A DNA stretch of 64,000 nucleotides, from assembly GCA_964242115.1 (NCBI GenBank), contig CAXSZX010000015.1, forward strand, positions 1 to 64,000, read 5' to 3'. This DNA comes from BOG-908 sp964242115. GTDB lineage: Bacteria; Pseudomonadota; Alphaproteobacteria; Acetobacterales; Acetobacteraceae. The position numbers were made by a program, and so were the translations under genes. Below are positions 16,496-24,431 of the stretch, in pieces (positions within the stretch are counted from its first letter, which is position 1; each line of letters opens with the position of its first letter). The notes beneath the pieces are model-generated. The model was given only the letters and a program-made list of their open reading frames with translations, was not told the DNA's origin and did not search any database.

Positions 16496-17596
16496 ATGGA
16501 TACTCACGCCGCCGAGATTGCACCCTCAACGCTCGACTTGTCTCCGCCGCACGACCTGCGCCGTGTCGGCGCCAATCCGAACAACTGGTATCCGCTGGCG
16601 TGGTCGAACGAACTCAAACCCGGCAAGGCCCTCGGCGCCCGGTTCGCCGGCGAACCCATCGTGCTCGTGAGGCCGAAATCCGGCCCCGTCTTCGCGCTAG
16701 AGGACCGCTGCGCCCACCGTCAGGTGCCGCTGCACGACGGCGTGGTGGATGGCTGCGCGCTGCGCTGCTGCTACCACGGCTGGACCTACGACCAGACCGG
16801 CGCATGCATCGACGTGCCCTACCTCGGCAAGGACAAGCTGCCCAACGGCGTGCGCGCCTACCCCTGCCGCGAGCAGGCCGGCCTGATTTTCGTCTTCCCC
16901 GGCGACCCGGCGCTGGCAGAGACCCTGCCGTTCCCGCAACTCGGCAGCAGCGAGGACCCGCGCTACCGCACCCGCCGCTTCGGCCAGGAAGTGGCTTGCC
17001 ACTACACGTTCATGCACGAGAACCTCACGGACATGAACCACCAGTTCCTGCACCGCAAGCAGATGGGCCAGATGCGCCCGCGTCACCGCGGCATGCGCAT
17101 CGGCGAGGATTGGATGGAGGTGGATTACACCTTCGGCCGCACCGGCGGAAAGCAGCCGCTGGGCGAGGCCGCCATCCTGGGCAAGCGCCGCAAGACCGGC
17201 GATAACAACCACAAGGACCTGATGACCATCAGGACCGAGTATCCCTACCAGAACCTGAAAATATGGACCGACGGCGACCTGCCGGTCATGAACCTGTGGA
17301 TCGTCTACGTGCCGCTCGACCGTGAGCAGCGCACCAACCGCACCTTCGGCCTGCTCTCCATCCAGCGGCCCGCCAAGGTGGGCTTCCTGCTAGACGCCGC
17401 CTGGCCGGTGCTGGTGTGGTTCACCGAACGGATCTTCACCGAAGACCGCTGGATCGTCGAGGAAGAGCAGAAGGCGCACGACGCGCAAGGCTCGGACTGG
17501 AACCAGGAGGTATTTCCGGCGATCCGCGAGTTGCGCGGGCTGCTGGGGCGCAATGGGGTGCCGATCTGCGAGGCGAAGCGGCCGAGTTTTCTTTAG
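16496..17596 (+). CDS. Rieske [2Fe-2S] non-heme iron oxygenase
   Basis: This 366-residue protein is an oxygenase alpha subunit of the Rieske/mononuclear iron type. The Rieske cluster motif is CAHRQVPLHDG (Cys72, His74) plus CCYHGWTYD (Cys91, His94). The catalytic iron site is ENLTDMNHQFLHRKQ near residue 178, with the usual Asn/Asp and two histidines. Such enzymes hydroxylate or demethylate aromatic or other ring compounds with electrons from a reductase. The spacing resembles the vanillate demethylase/phenoxybenzoate dioxygenase and pheophorbide oxygenase groups, but the substrate cannot be read from sequence. No reductase or ferredoxin gene is adjacent. The start at 16496 has no strong ribosome binding site. 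Confidence 0.85.
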   Translation: MDTHAAEIAPSTLDLSPPHDLRRVGANPNNWYPLAWSNELKPGKALGARFAGEPIVLVRPKSGPVFALEDRCAHRQVPLHDGVVDGCALRCCYHGWTYDQTGACIDVPYLGKDKLPNGVRAYPCREQAGLIFVFPGDPALAETLPFPQLGSSEDPRYRTRRFGQEVACHYTFMHENLTDMNHQFLHRKQMGQMRPRHRGMRIGEDWMEVDYTFGRTGGKQPLGEAAILGKRRKTGDNNHKDLMTIRTEYPYQNLKIWTDGDLPVMNLWIVYVPLDREQRTNRTFGLLSIQRPAKVGFLLDAAWPVLVWFTERIFTEDRWIVEEEQKAHDAQGSDWNQEVFPAIRELRGLLGRNGVPICEAKRPSFL

Positions 17597-17611
17597 GCAG
17601 GAAAGCCTAAA
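17592..17611 (+). terminator. Hairpin at the end of the Rieske gene
   Basis: TTTAGGC and GCCTAAA pair perfectly around an AGGAAA loop. It includes the stop codon and takes the place normally held by the left arm of repeat copy 10. Confidence 0.45.
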
Positions 17612-17722
17612 AACTTTTGCTCCCTTAGGTGTCGTTCGTGGAAGCGTGCTGTCTCAGCTGTCCGCGACAGCCGTAGCAAAAGCTTTTTGCTTCTTTTTCT
17701 CGAAAAAGAAGGCCTTCCTTCT
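17597..17722 (-). repeat. Intergenic palindromic element, copy 10 (left arm replaced, X right)
   Basis: The left Y hairpin is gone and another perfect hairpin (GCCTAAA) stands in its place. AAACTTTTGCTCCC, a third-type core ending in CCGCGACAGCC, and an intact X arm follow. Confidence 0.8.
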
Positions 17723-17734
17723 GTTGGAGCCACC

Positions 17735-17941
17735 ATGAAACTCAGCGCCCGCAACCAATTCGAAGGCACCATCTCCGGCGTGCAGAAGGGCCAGACGACC
17801 GGCCACGTCCGCATCGAGATCGCGCCCGGCGTTACCATCACCGCGTCCATCACCAACGAGGCGATCGACGAGCTCGGCTTGGCAGACGGCGACCACGCCA
17901 TGGCCGTCATCAAGGCGTCCGACGTCATGATCGCCAAGTGA
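17735..17941 (+). CDS. Molbindin (Mop-type molybdate-binding TOBE protein)
   Basis: The 68-residue product is a single Mop/TOBE domain: MKLSARNQFEGTISGVQKGQ at the start, HVRIEIAPGVTITASITNEA in the middle and the closing VIKASDVMIAK. Free-standing molbindins bind molybdate or tungstate oxyanions as oligomers and buffer cytoplasmic molybdenum. The ATG at 17735 has GGAG six bases upstream and matches family starts; an upstream in-frame ATG lies inside repeat copy 10. The next gene, a molybdopterin-domain protein, starts 7 bp after the stop, so the two probably form an operon related to molybdenum. Confidence 0.88.
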   Translation: MKLSARNQFEGTISGVQKGQTTGHVRIEIAPGVTITASITNEAIDELGLADGDHAMAVIKASDVMIAK

Positions 17942-17948
17942 ACCCGTC

Positions 17949-18458
17949 GTGCTGAGATCGCCGACCGGCGCGCCAGTGAGCCTATTGGTCGTCGCGACGC
18001 TCTCGTCCGGTGTGTCTGCCTTGGCCGCAGACGCCGCCGGTCCGCAACCGCCGCTCAAGGTTGACGGAATGGTGCAGCACGCCCAGTCCCTCACGATGGA
18101 CCAGCTTCACGCGATGCCGGCCGTCCACGTGGACGCCTCCTTCACCACGATGCACGGCCAGGACCACCATAGCTGGACCGGCGTTCTGCTGTGGGACCTG
18201 GTCGCCAAGGCCGGGCTGCGCGACGAACCCGGCCGGCGCACCACCATGCGCCACACCATCACCGTCTCCGGCCAGGACGGCTACGCCGCCGCGTTCGCCA
18301 TCGGCGAGATCGACCCGACGCTGGAAGGCAAGCAGGTCATCGTGGCCTACCGCGAAGACGGCCAGGCCGGCGACCTGCCGACGTTGCGATTGATCGCGCC
18401 GGGCGACAAGCACGGGGCGCGGGACGTGCACGACGTGGTGGGTATCGACGTCAGGTAA
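17949..18458 (+). CDS. Secreted molybdopterin-oxidoreductase-domain protein
   Basis: The 169-residue protein starts with GTG and has a signal peptide (LLVVATLSSGVSALA, cleavage after ALA-AD). The mature part resembles the small form of the sulfite-oxidase-type molybdopterin-binding fold: LKVDGMVQHAQSLTMDQLHA, HHSWTGVLLWDLVAKAGL, DGYAAAFAIGEIDP and LRLIAPGDKHGARDV. Full sulfite-oxidase-family enzymes have about 300 residues and a conserved cysteine that ligates molybdenum; I see no cysteine in the mature part, so cofactor binding is uncertain. The 7-bp gap to the molbindin gene suggests a shared operon. The GTG choice is uncertain because no clear ribosome binding site precedes it. Confidence 0.7.
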   Translation: MLRSPTGAPVSLLVVATLSSGVSALAADAAGPQPPLKVDGMVQHAQSLTMDQLHAMPAVHVDASFTTMHGQDHHSWTGVLLWDLVAKAGLRDEPGRRTTMRHTITVSGQDGYAAAFAIGEIDPTLEGKQVIVAYREDGQAGDLPTLRLIAPGDKHGARDVHDVVGIDVR

Positions 18459-18510
18459 CCGAACACCTTAGTCCCTGAGCGCGCGCGCGAAAAAGTCCGC
18501 GACAGCGCAG

Positions 18511-18651
18511 GCAAGCAAAGCAAGCGGTTCTTTTTTGAAAAAAAGAACCAAAAAACTTTTGTTCCTTGGGGCGCGCGTTGCAGAAACCTTCGCGACAGCA
18601 GGACCAAAAGTCTTTTGTTTCTTTTCTTCAGAAAAGAAGGCCTTGCTTTCC
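18511..18651 (-). repeat. Intergenic palindromic element, copy 11 (complete, Y-X)
   Basis: The Y arm is followed by a second-type core (GGGGCGCGCGTTGCAGA...TTCGCGACAG) and a slightly altered X arm (TTTCTTTTCTTC...GAAAAGAAGG). An extra core-like piece, GAGCGCGCGCGCG...CCGCGACAGCG, lies just to its left at about 18477-18508. Confidence 0.87.
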
Positions 18652-18668
18652 TTGCCGACTTCGAAAGG

Positions 18669-19265
18669 TCACTTCCTCTCCGACGGAGCCCAAGCCGCCG
18701 GCGCCAGCCGCGTCGTCACCCGATCCAGCTGCCGCGCCGCCTCCACCAGGCTCTCCAGCGCGCGCGCCGACTGCTCGCCATCCACGTGCGAATCCAGCAG
18801 GCCGAGCAGCAACGCGTGGAACTCCATCTCACCCTGCGCCGGCATGTCCGCGCGGCCGAGCGTGTAGTCCGGCAGGCTGGACGGCTGACCGTTGGTGATG
18901 TCGCGCTGGTTGCCGAAGTAGTGCAGCAGCGTGCCGTCCCCGGTGAACACCGGCGAGAGGAACAGCAGGTTCCAGAACATCGTGCCGTCGCGCCGGTAGT
19001 TGACGATCCACTCGACACAGCCACGCTCGGCCGCGATCGCCGTGCCGATGCGCCTAGACGTTGCCGGGTCGGTGCCCGATCCCTGCAGAAAACGGCAATT
19101 GCGGCCGACGGACTCAGCGGCCGGATAGCCGGTGACGGTCTCGAACGCCTGGTTGACCGCGAGCATCGGGTGGTCCGGCGCGTGCGGGTCGGTCACCACC
19201 ATCGGCTCGGTGCTGTGCATGATGACCGAGACGAGGGCGCGGGTGATTGGGTTGGGTTCGGACAT
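18669..19265 (-). CDS. Short LOV-domain blue-light sensor
   Basis: The 198-residue protein has an N-terminal LOV-type PAS domain (about residues 10-125) with the flavin motif GRNCRFLQG. Cys57 is the residue that forms the covalent adduct with FMN on blue-light excitation. The rest of the pocket is also intact: VNQAFETVTGY, NYRRDGTMFWN and GNQRDIT all match functional LOV domains. The C-terminal 70 residues are helical and have no kinase, GGDEF or HTH signature, so this is a short LOV protein whose output is probably dimerisation or binding to a partner. It is a single gene between two intergenic elements. Confidence 0.9.
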   Translation of the reverse strand: MSEPNPITRALVSVIMHSTEPMVVTDPHAPDHPMLAVNQAFETVTGYPAAESVGRNCRFLQGSGTDPATSRRIGTAIAAERGCVEWIVNYRRDGTMFWNLLFLSPVFTGDGTLLHYFGNQRDITNGQPSSLPDYTLGRADMPAQGEMEFHALLLGLLDSHVDGEQSARALESLVEAARQLDRVTTRLAPAAWAPSERK

Positions 19266-19287
19266 GTTTGTAATGACGCCTCAAACG

Positions 19288-19524
19288 TAAGAAGGCCTTC
19301 TTTTTTGAAAAAAAGAAGCGAAAAACTTTTGTTGCGGCTGTCGCGGAACTCTCCGTAGCGTGTACTTAGGTGACAGAACTCTTCTGGTTCTTTTTTCAGT
19401 GTCTGTTTCACAAGTTGGGCCTGGTGAGTCGGCCGGCGTGGATTCCGAGCGCCGGAGCGGAGAAAAGCCGCGTGTCCGCCAAGGCGGGTTTTCAAACGAA
19501 CATTGAAAAAGAACCGCTTGCTTA
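19288..19524 (+). repeat. Intergenic palindromic element, copy 12 (X-Y, interrupted)
   Basis: The X arm and core are intact, but the right Y hairpin is split: GGTTCTTTTTTCA ends at about 19399 and the matching AAAAAGAACCGCTTGC resumes at about 19505. About 105 bp of unrelated sequence lies between. Confidence 0.85.
19400..19504. other. 105-bp insert inside repeat copy 12
   Basis: The inserted sequence begins GTGTCTGTTTCACAAG and ends TTTTCAAACGAACATT. Its ends are imperfectly inverted (7 of 10 matches). No ORF is convincing. It may be a second kind of small mobile unit. Confidence 0.4.
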
Positions 19525-20889
19525 CTGCACCCACCCCTTTCCGCGCAGCACCTCCATAGCTCCATCCAACGCCTCCCGCGTCCGCGCCACCAGCACGTCC
19601 GCCTCCGCCTCGCTCAACACGAAGGGAGGCGCCACCAGCATGCAATCGCCGGTCGCCCGCAGCACCAGCCCAGCCCGGTAGGCGATGTCCCGACAGATCA
19701 CCCCCGCCTCGCCTGCTGTCGGGAAGCGCGCGCGCGCCGCCTTGTCCGGCGTCAGCTCCAGCCCGCCGATCAGCCCCACCATGCGCGCCTCGCCCACCAG
19801 GGGGTGGTCCGCCAGCGCCGTCCACCGCGCCGCCAGGTAAGGCCCGATCGAGGTCCGCACCCGCTCCACCAGGCCCTCGTTGCGCAGGATGGCCAGGTTG
19901 GCCAGTGCCGCGGCGGCGCAGGCCGGGTGGCCGCTGGTGGTGTAGCCGTGGTTGAAGTCGCCGCCAGCGGCGAGCACGTCGGCCACCGCGTCAGCCACCA
20001 TCACGCCGCCCATCGGCAGGTAGCCCGAGGTGAGCCCCTTGGCGATGGTCATCAGGTCCGGCGTGAAGCCGTAATGCTGGCAGCCGAACCACGCGCCCAG
20101 GCGACCGAAGCCGCAGATCACCTCGTCGCTGACGATCAGCACGTCGCGTTCGCGGCAGATGCGCTCGACCTCCGGCCAGTAGCTGTCGGGCGGCATGATC
20201 ACCCCGCCGGCGCCCTGCACCGGCTCGCCGATGAAGGCGGCCACGTGCTCGGCGCCGATGCGGTCGATGGCGCGGCCGACCTCGCGCGCGGCCCACAGGC
20301 CGAACTCGGCTGGGCTCATCTCGCCGCCTTCGCCCCACCACCAGGGCTGCGCCACGTGGGTCACGCCCGGGATCGGCAGGCCGCCCTGCCTGTGCATCCA
20401 TGCCATGCCGCCCAGGCTGGCGCCGCCGATGGTGCTGCCGTGGTAGCCGTTTTGGCGGGCGATGAAGTGGGTCTTCTCCGGCCGGCCGCGCAGTTGCCAG
20501 TAGTGGCGCACCATGCGGATGATGGTGTCGTTGGCCTCGGAGCCCGAGTTGGTGAAAAAGGTGCGGCGGAAGCCGGGTGCCAGTTCGGCCAGCGTCTCGG
20601 CGAGCTCGATGGTCGGCAGCGTCGTGGATTTGAACAGGCTGTTGTAGAACGGCAGTTGCAGCATCTGCGCGTGCACCGCGTCGGCGATCTCGCGCCGTCC
20701 GTAGCCGACGGCCACGTTCCACAACCCGGAGAACGCGTCCAGGTAGGTTTTTCCGTCCACGTCCGTCAGCCACACGCCGTCGGCGTGGGTGATGATGCGC
20801 GTGCCCTCGGCGTTGAGCGACGCCATGTCGCTGAACGGGTGGATGTGATGGCGGGCGTCGCGCGCGCGCAGGGCGGTAGGTGTATACAT
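19522..20889 (-). CDS. spuC: Putrescine-pyruvate aminotransferase (class III) SpuC
   Basis: This is a 455-residue PLP enzyme of aminotransferase class III, of the omega-amino acid/putrescine:pyruvate group. It shows SGLWNVAVGYGRREI near residue 54, the phosphate-binding TNSGSEANDT, NGYHGSTIGGASLGG, the Asp of IVSDEVICGFGRLG, and Lys284 in TIAKGLTSGYLPMGG that binds PLP. The ATG at 20889 is preferred; the frame opens two codons earlier at a TTG. It is divergent from puuD-puuA and belongs with them in putrescine or other diamine catabolism. The exact amine cannot be fixed from sequence alone. Confidence 0.9.
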   Translation of the reverse strand: MYTPTALRARDARHHIHPFSDMASLNAEGTRIITHADGVWLTDVDGKTYLDAFSGLWNVAVGYGRREIADAVHAQMLQLPFYNSLFKSTTLPTIELAETLAELAPGFRRTFFTNSGSEANDTIIRMVRHYWQLRGRPEKTHFIARQNGYHGSTIGGASLGGMAWMHRQGGLPIPGVTHVAQPWWWGEGGEMSPAEFGLWAAREVGRAIDRIGAEHVAAFIGEPVQGAGGVIMPPDSYWPEVERICRERDVLIVSDEVICGFGRLGAWFGCQHYGFTPDLMTIAKGLTSGYLPMGGVMVADAVADVLAAGGDFNHGYTTSGHPACAAAALANLAILRNEGLVERVRTSIGPYLAARWTALADHPLVGEARMVGLIGGLELTPDKAARARFPTAGEAGVICRDIAYRAGLVLRATGDCMLVAPPFVLSEAEADVLVARTREALDGAMEVLRGKGWVQ

Positions 20890-20903
20890 CGGCAAACTCG
20901 TAG

Positions 20904-21020
20904 CAGAAGGCCGTCTTTTTTGGAAAAAGTAGATCGAAGCGGTAGCGCGCTACAGAACTGAGCCCCGACAGGGAGCAAAAGTTTTTGGTTCTTTTTTCAA
21001 AAAAGAACCGCTTGCTTTCT
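20904..21020 (+). repeat. Intergenic palindromic element, copy 13 (X degenerate, Y intact)
   Basis: The left arm GAAGGCCGTCTTTTTTGG is decayed. The core ends in CCCCGACAGGGAG, and the right Y arm is perfect. It lies in the divergent gap between spuC and puuD. Confidence 0.82.
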
Positions 21021-21072
21021 TATGTGGTCGCCGCACCCCCGCCCAGCTATGATGCAAACAAGGAGTGTGAAC

Positions 21073-21870
21073 ATGAAACCCGTCATCGGCGTGGTCGCCG
21101 ATGTGCAAGCCGGCGGCAAGCACGTGGCCCACAGCGTCCAGCAGAAATACCTCGTTGCCCTGGCGTTCGGTGCGCATGCGACGCCGGTCATCCTGCCCAG
21201 CCTGATCGCCGCCGGCCACGCCACCTGGCCCGACGCGCAGGACATGGCCGACATCCTCGGCAACCTCGACGGCCTGTTCCTCACCGGTGCGCTCAGCAAC
21301 GTCGCCCCGCGGCACTACGGTGCCGAGCTGGCCGACGCGGCTTCCCCGTCCGACGCCGCCCGCGACGAGGTCTCGCTCGGCCTGGTGCCGCAGGCGGTCC
21401 GGCGGGGCATGCCCGTCCTGGGCGTCTGCCGCGGCTGCCAGGAGATCAACGTCGCTCTCGGCGGCACCCTGCACCAGGCGGTGCACGAGGTGCAGGGCCT
21501 GGACGACCACCGCGAGCGCCCGGGCCTGCCGGTATACGAGCAATACGAGGCGGTGCACGACGTGACGCTCACACAAGGCGGGCTGCTACACGCCTTTAGC
21601 GGCATGGAAACGGCGCGGGTGAACTCGCTGCACGGCCAGGGGGTGGACCGCCTGGCCCCGCCGCTGGCGGTGGACGCCACCGCGCCGGACGGCCTGGTGG
21701 AAGCCTTCCGCCTGGCGCGCGGTGACGCCTTCTTGCTCGGCGTGCAGTGGCACCCGGAGTGGTCGTTCGCCGACGACCCGCTTTCGGCCGTCATCTTCCG
21801 CGCCTTTGGCACCGCCTGCCGCGCCTACCGCGACGCGCGCACCCGCCAGCACGAGCCGCAGCTTGCCTGA
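21073..21870 (+). CDS. puuD: Gamma-glutamyl-gamma-aminobutyrate hydrolase PuuD-like
   Basis: The 265-residue protein is a class I glutamine amidotransferase-like hydrolase. The nucleophile elbow is VLGVCRGCQEINVALGGTLH with Cys119; the triad is completed by His and Glu in GVQWHPEW. PuuD cleaves gamma-glutamyl-GABA to GABA and glutamate, the last gamma-glutamylated step of putrescine breakdown. The ATG at 21073 has AAGGAG eight bases upstream and begins MKPVIGVVADVQ, the normal start. The downstream puuA-like gene begins 29 bp after its stop, so the two form an operon. Confidence 0.9.
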   Translation: MKPVIGVVADVQAGGKHVAHSVQQKYLVALAFGAHATPVILPSLIAAGHATWPDAQDMADILGNLDGLFLTGALSNVAPRHYGAELADAASPSDAARDEVSLGLVPQAVRRGMPVLGVCRGCQEINVALGGTLHQAVHEVQGLDDHRERPGLPVYEQYEAVHDVTLTQGGLLHAFSGMETARVNSLHGQGVDRLAPPLAVDATAPDGLVEAFRLARGDAFLLGVQWHPEWSFADDPLSAVIFRAFGTACRAYRDARTRQHEPQLA

Positions 21871-21899
21871 CTGACCCAACCACCACGGAGCATGCCATT

Positions 21900-23279
21900 T
21901 TGGATTTCACCGCGCCGCCGCCGACCTACGTCCCCTCCACCCACACGCTGATCCCGGGCCCCAAGCAGGCGCCCTCGGTGCTGGAAGCCTTCGTTGTGGA
22001 CGTCAACGGCATCGCGCGCGGCAAGTGGGTGCCGGCAGAACGCATCCCCGAGGTGATGGAGAAGGGGGTCGCGCTGCCACGCTCGGTCTACGCTCTGGAC
22101 GTGTGGGGCTGCGACGTGCCGGAGGCCGGACTGGCGGTGGGCACCGGCGACCCGGACGGCATCTGCATGCCGGTGGACGGCACGCTGCTGCCGGTGACCT
22201 GGCTGACGCGGCCGACCACGCAGGTGCTGCTGCGCATGCTGCAACAGGACGGAACGCCCTTCTACGCCGACCCGCGTCAGGTGCTGGCCCGCGTGTGCGA
22301 ACGCTTCAAGAGGGCGCGGCTGACGCCGGTGATGGCGACCGAGCTGGAGTTCTACATCATCGACCGAAGGCGCACGCCGCGCGACCCGGTCTCCCCGCCC
22401 AGCAGCCACGAGGGGCGCTGGAACGGCTGGCAGACGCAGGTGCTCTCGATCGCCGAGCTGCACAGCTTCGAGCCGCTGCTGGCCGACATCTTCCACGCCT
22501 GCGAGCAGCAGAACCTGCCCGCCGACACCGTAGTGCGCGAGAACGGCCCTGGCCAATACGAGGTGAACCTCAACCACGTGGCCGACCCGCTGGTGGCCGC
22601 CGACCACGCCTTTCTGCTCAAGCGCATCGTGAAGGGGGTGGCGCGCCAGCACGGGCTGGACGCCACCTTCATGGCCAAACCTTACGGCAATCTGGCCGGC
22701 AGCGGCATGCATGTGCACATGTCGATCCTGGACGAGCTCGGCCGCAACATCATGGCGGGCGACGGCGGTGCGCCGACCGCGCGGCTGCACCACGTGGTGG
22801 GCGGCATGCTGGCGACGCTGCCGGACACCATGCTGCTGCTGGCGCCGCACGCGAACTCCTACCGGCGGCTGACGCCCGGCGGCCACGCGCCCACCAACGT
22901 GACGTGGGGGTTGGACAACCGCAGCGCCGCCATTCGGGTGATCACCGCCGGCAACGCAACCAGGGTGGAACACCGGGTGGCAGGTGCGGACTGCAACCCT
23001 TACTTGGCGGTGGCCGGCGTGCTGGCCGGGGCGATGCACGGGCTGACCGGCGAGCTCGACCCCGGCCGGCCGATCGACGGCGAGGAACGCGAGGGCCACC
23101 CGGTGCTGCCGGTGAACTGGGACGACGCGATCGACGCGTTCGACGCCAGCGACGTGCTGGGGGAGTATATGGGGCTGGATTATCAGGATTTGTTTTCGGC
23201 TTGCAAACGACAGGAACAGGCGGAGTTTCGGCGCCGGGTGACTGACGTGGAGTACGACGCTTATTTGCAGTCGGTTTGA
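21900..23279 (+). CDS. puuA: Gamma-glutamylputrescine synthetase PuuA-like (glutamine synthetase family)
   Basis: This 459-residue glutamine-synthetase-fold ligase joins glutamate to putrescine at the expense of ATP. Conserved blocks are AFVVDVNGIARGKWVPAE, EFYIIDRRR, ENGPGQYEVNLNH, the metal and ATP site GSGMHVHMSI, APHANSYRRLTPG, NRSAAIRV and GADCNPYLAVAGVLAG. I chose the TTG at 21900 (LDFTAPPPTY) because GGAG lies about 9 bp upstream and no ATG or GTG fits. The longer frame from 21747 would overlap puuD. It is followed by two strong GC-rich hairpins, then by the unusual gene pair at 23.6-24.8 kb that separates it from puuB. Confidence 0.9.
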   Translation: MDFTAPPPTYVPSTHTLIPGPKQAPSVLEAFVVDVNGIARGKWVPAERIPEVMEKGVALPRSVYALDVWGCDVPEAGLAVGTGDPDGICMPVDGTLLPVTWLTRPTTQVLLRMLQQDGTPFYADPRQVLARVCERFKRARLTPVMATELEFYIIDRRRTPRDPVSPPSSHEGRWNGWQTQVLSIAELHSFEPLLADIFHACEQQNLPADTVVRENGPGQYEVNLNHVADPLVAADHAFLLKRIVKGVARQHGLDATFMAKPYGNLAGSGMHVHMSILDELGRNIMAGDGGAPTARLHHVVGGMLATLPDTMLLLAPHANSYRRLTPGGHAPTNVTWGLDNRSAAIRVITAGNATRVEHRVAGADCNPYLAVAGVLAGAMHGLTGELDPGRPIDGEEREGHPVLPVNWDDAIDAFDASDVLGEYMGLDYQDLFSACKRQEQAEFRRRVTDVEYDAYLQSV

Positions 23280-23588
23280 ACCGAGAAAGACAAGGCGAGG
23301 GGCTCTGCCCCTCGACCCCGCTGGGGCCAGTCGGCCCCAGACCCCGTTTCAGCGAGCTCACGGAGCTTGGTTTCTTTCAACGATGTCGTAGCAGATGGAT
23401 TCGTTGCTGAACCTCTGGTAAGTGATGATGTCTTGGGGCATATCTTAGTTTTCGAGTTGCACACATGCTGACACGCTCGGAGGCGTCTAGGGAATAATAT
23501 ATGCTTCTAAGATAAGCCCGATCTTGCCTGCAACTTCCGCAAAGCAATCACGGAGCCAAAACGTGACACTCCAGTCTGGGCCGAGTCC
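23280..23588. other. Gene-free gap after puuA
   Basis: It contains the two tandem GC-rich hairpins at 23296-23340. The rest, about 23341-23588, is lower in GC and shows no gene. Promoter signals for the following gene pair must lie here but are not obvious. Confidence 0.5.
23296..23340 (+). terminator. Tandem GC-rich hairpins after puuA
   Basis: CGAGGGG/CCCCTCG (loop CTCTG) is followed 6 bp later by CTGGGGCC/GGCCCCAG (loop AGTC). Both stems are perfect. No T-run follows, so termination may be weak; the sequence also resembles GGGGCTCTGCCCC-type dispersed motifs that I recall from other alphaproteobacteria. Confidence 0.5.
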
Positions 23589-24431
23589 ATGAGCGAGGCT
23601 CTGACCCAAGTCTACCTTCCATCCTTTCTCCCCGTTTCCGCAGCACCTGCGGTGCTTCAGGCTGTCGATACCGTTCCCGAGCTGAAGACCACTGGTGTCA
23701 TACTCATTCAGGACGGCCGCGTGGAACAGCTTCGCGCGCCGGACTCCGACGGCATCTGTCTTGTTGTGGAAATTCGCCCGAAAGTACAACTGCAAAGACC
23801 TTACACGCCGCCTGTCGCTCCAGCCCCGCCCCAACGACACGCCGGTAGTTCCGCCGCGAAGGAATGGATTTCGCTCGGGTTCAACTGTGGCGGTGCAGTG
23901 CTCGCCTGGGTCGGTGTCGCTGGTACTGGTGCGCTTGCGCCCGTCACCGGCGGCCTCTCTCTTCCTGCAACCGGCCTGCTCTGGGGCGGTGCGCTGGCGA
24001 CATCCGCCCAATGCGGCGCCTCCGTATACCGCACCTACAACGCGACGAACGGCCGCGAGACGATCAATGACAAGCTGGACGCAGACCCACGTTACGTCTG
24101 GACAATGCGCGGGCTGGACGTCGTCGGACTCGTAGGCGCGGGCGGTGCACTTAAGGAAATGAAAATAGCTCATGGCGCGTTGGGTGAGGCCGGCGTGGGA
24201 TGGCGTGCCGCGGCCGGAAGCGGCCTTAGTCGTCCGATGAGAAAAGTCTTAACCGAGAGCCTCGAACTCAAAGGTGCCAAACGGGTCTCCTCGGCCCTGA
24301 TCAACGCTGTCGTGAAACAACGTTTGCTGGACGCCCTCGCCGGCGTTATCGGCATGGCCGGCAGCGCCATCGACGGGGTCATCAACGACGTTGTCGTCTG
24401 GACGGTCTCAGAAGCCAAGGACGCTCAGTGA
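23589..24431 (+). CDS. Unknown protein with glycine-rich hydrophobic hairpin (possible pore-type effector)
   Basis: I recognise no enzyme family in this 280-residue protein. Visible parts are a polar N-terminal region of about 85 residues (SEALTQVYLPSFLPVSAAP...), a proline-rich linker PYTPPVAPAPPQRH, then SSAAKEWISLGFNCGG and a long Gly/Ala/Leu-rich stretch (about residues 98-145) able to form a membrane hairpin. A polar region follows, and a last hydrophobic stretch LLDALAGVIGMAGSAIDGV precedes the C-terminus. There is no signal peptide. The stop codon overlaps the start of a small four-helix membrane protein (GTGA). This arrangement, the lower GC and the position splitting the puu genes suggest an acquired effector/immunity-like pair; that is inference. 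Confidence 0.7.
   Translation: MSEALTQVYLPSFLPVSAAPAVLQAVDTVPELKTTGVILIQDGRVEQLRAPDSDGICLVVEIRPKVQLQRPYTPPVAPAPPQRHAGSSAAKEWISLGFNCGGAVLAWVGVAGTGALAPVTGGLSLPATGLLWGGALATSAQCGASVYRTYNATNGRETINDKLDADPRYVWTMRGLDVVGLVGAGGALKEMKIAHGALGEAGVGWRAAAGSGLSRPMRKVLTESLELKGAKRVSSALINAVVKQRLLDALAGVIGMAGSAIDGVINDVVVWTVSEAKDAQ

Noticed and set aside
23487..24173. A 228-codon minus-strand frame opposite the possible effector gene
   Set aside because: The plus-strand gene has a coupled downstream partner and better composition; this frame starts at the effector-gene end without a ribosome binding site.
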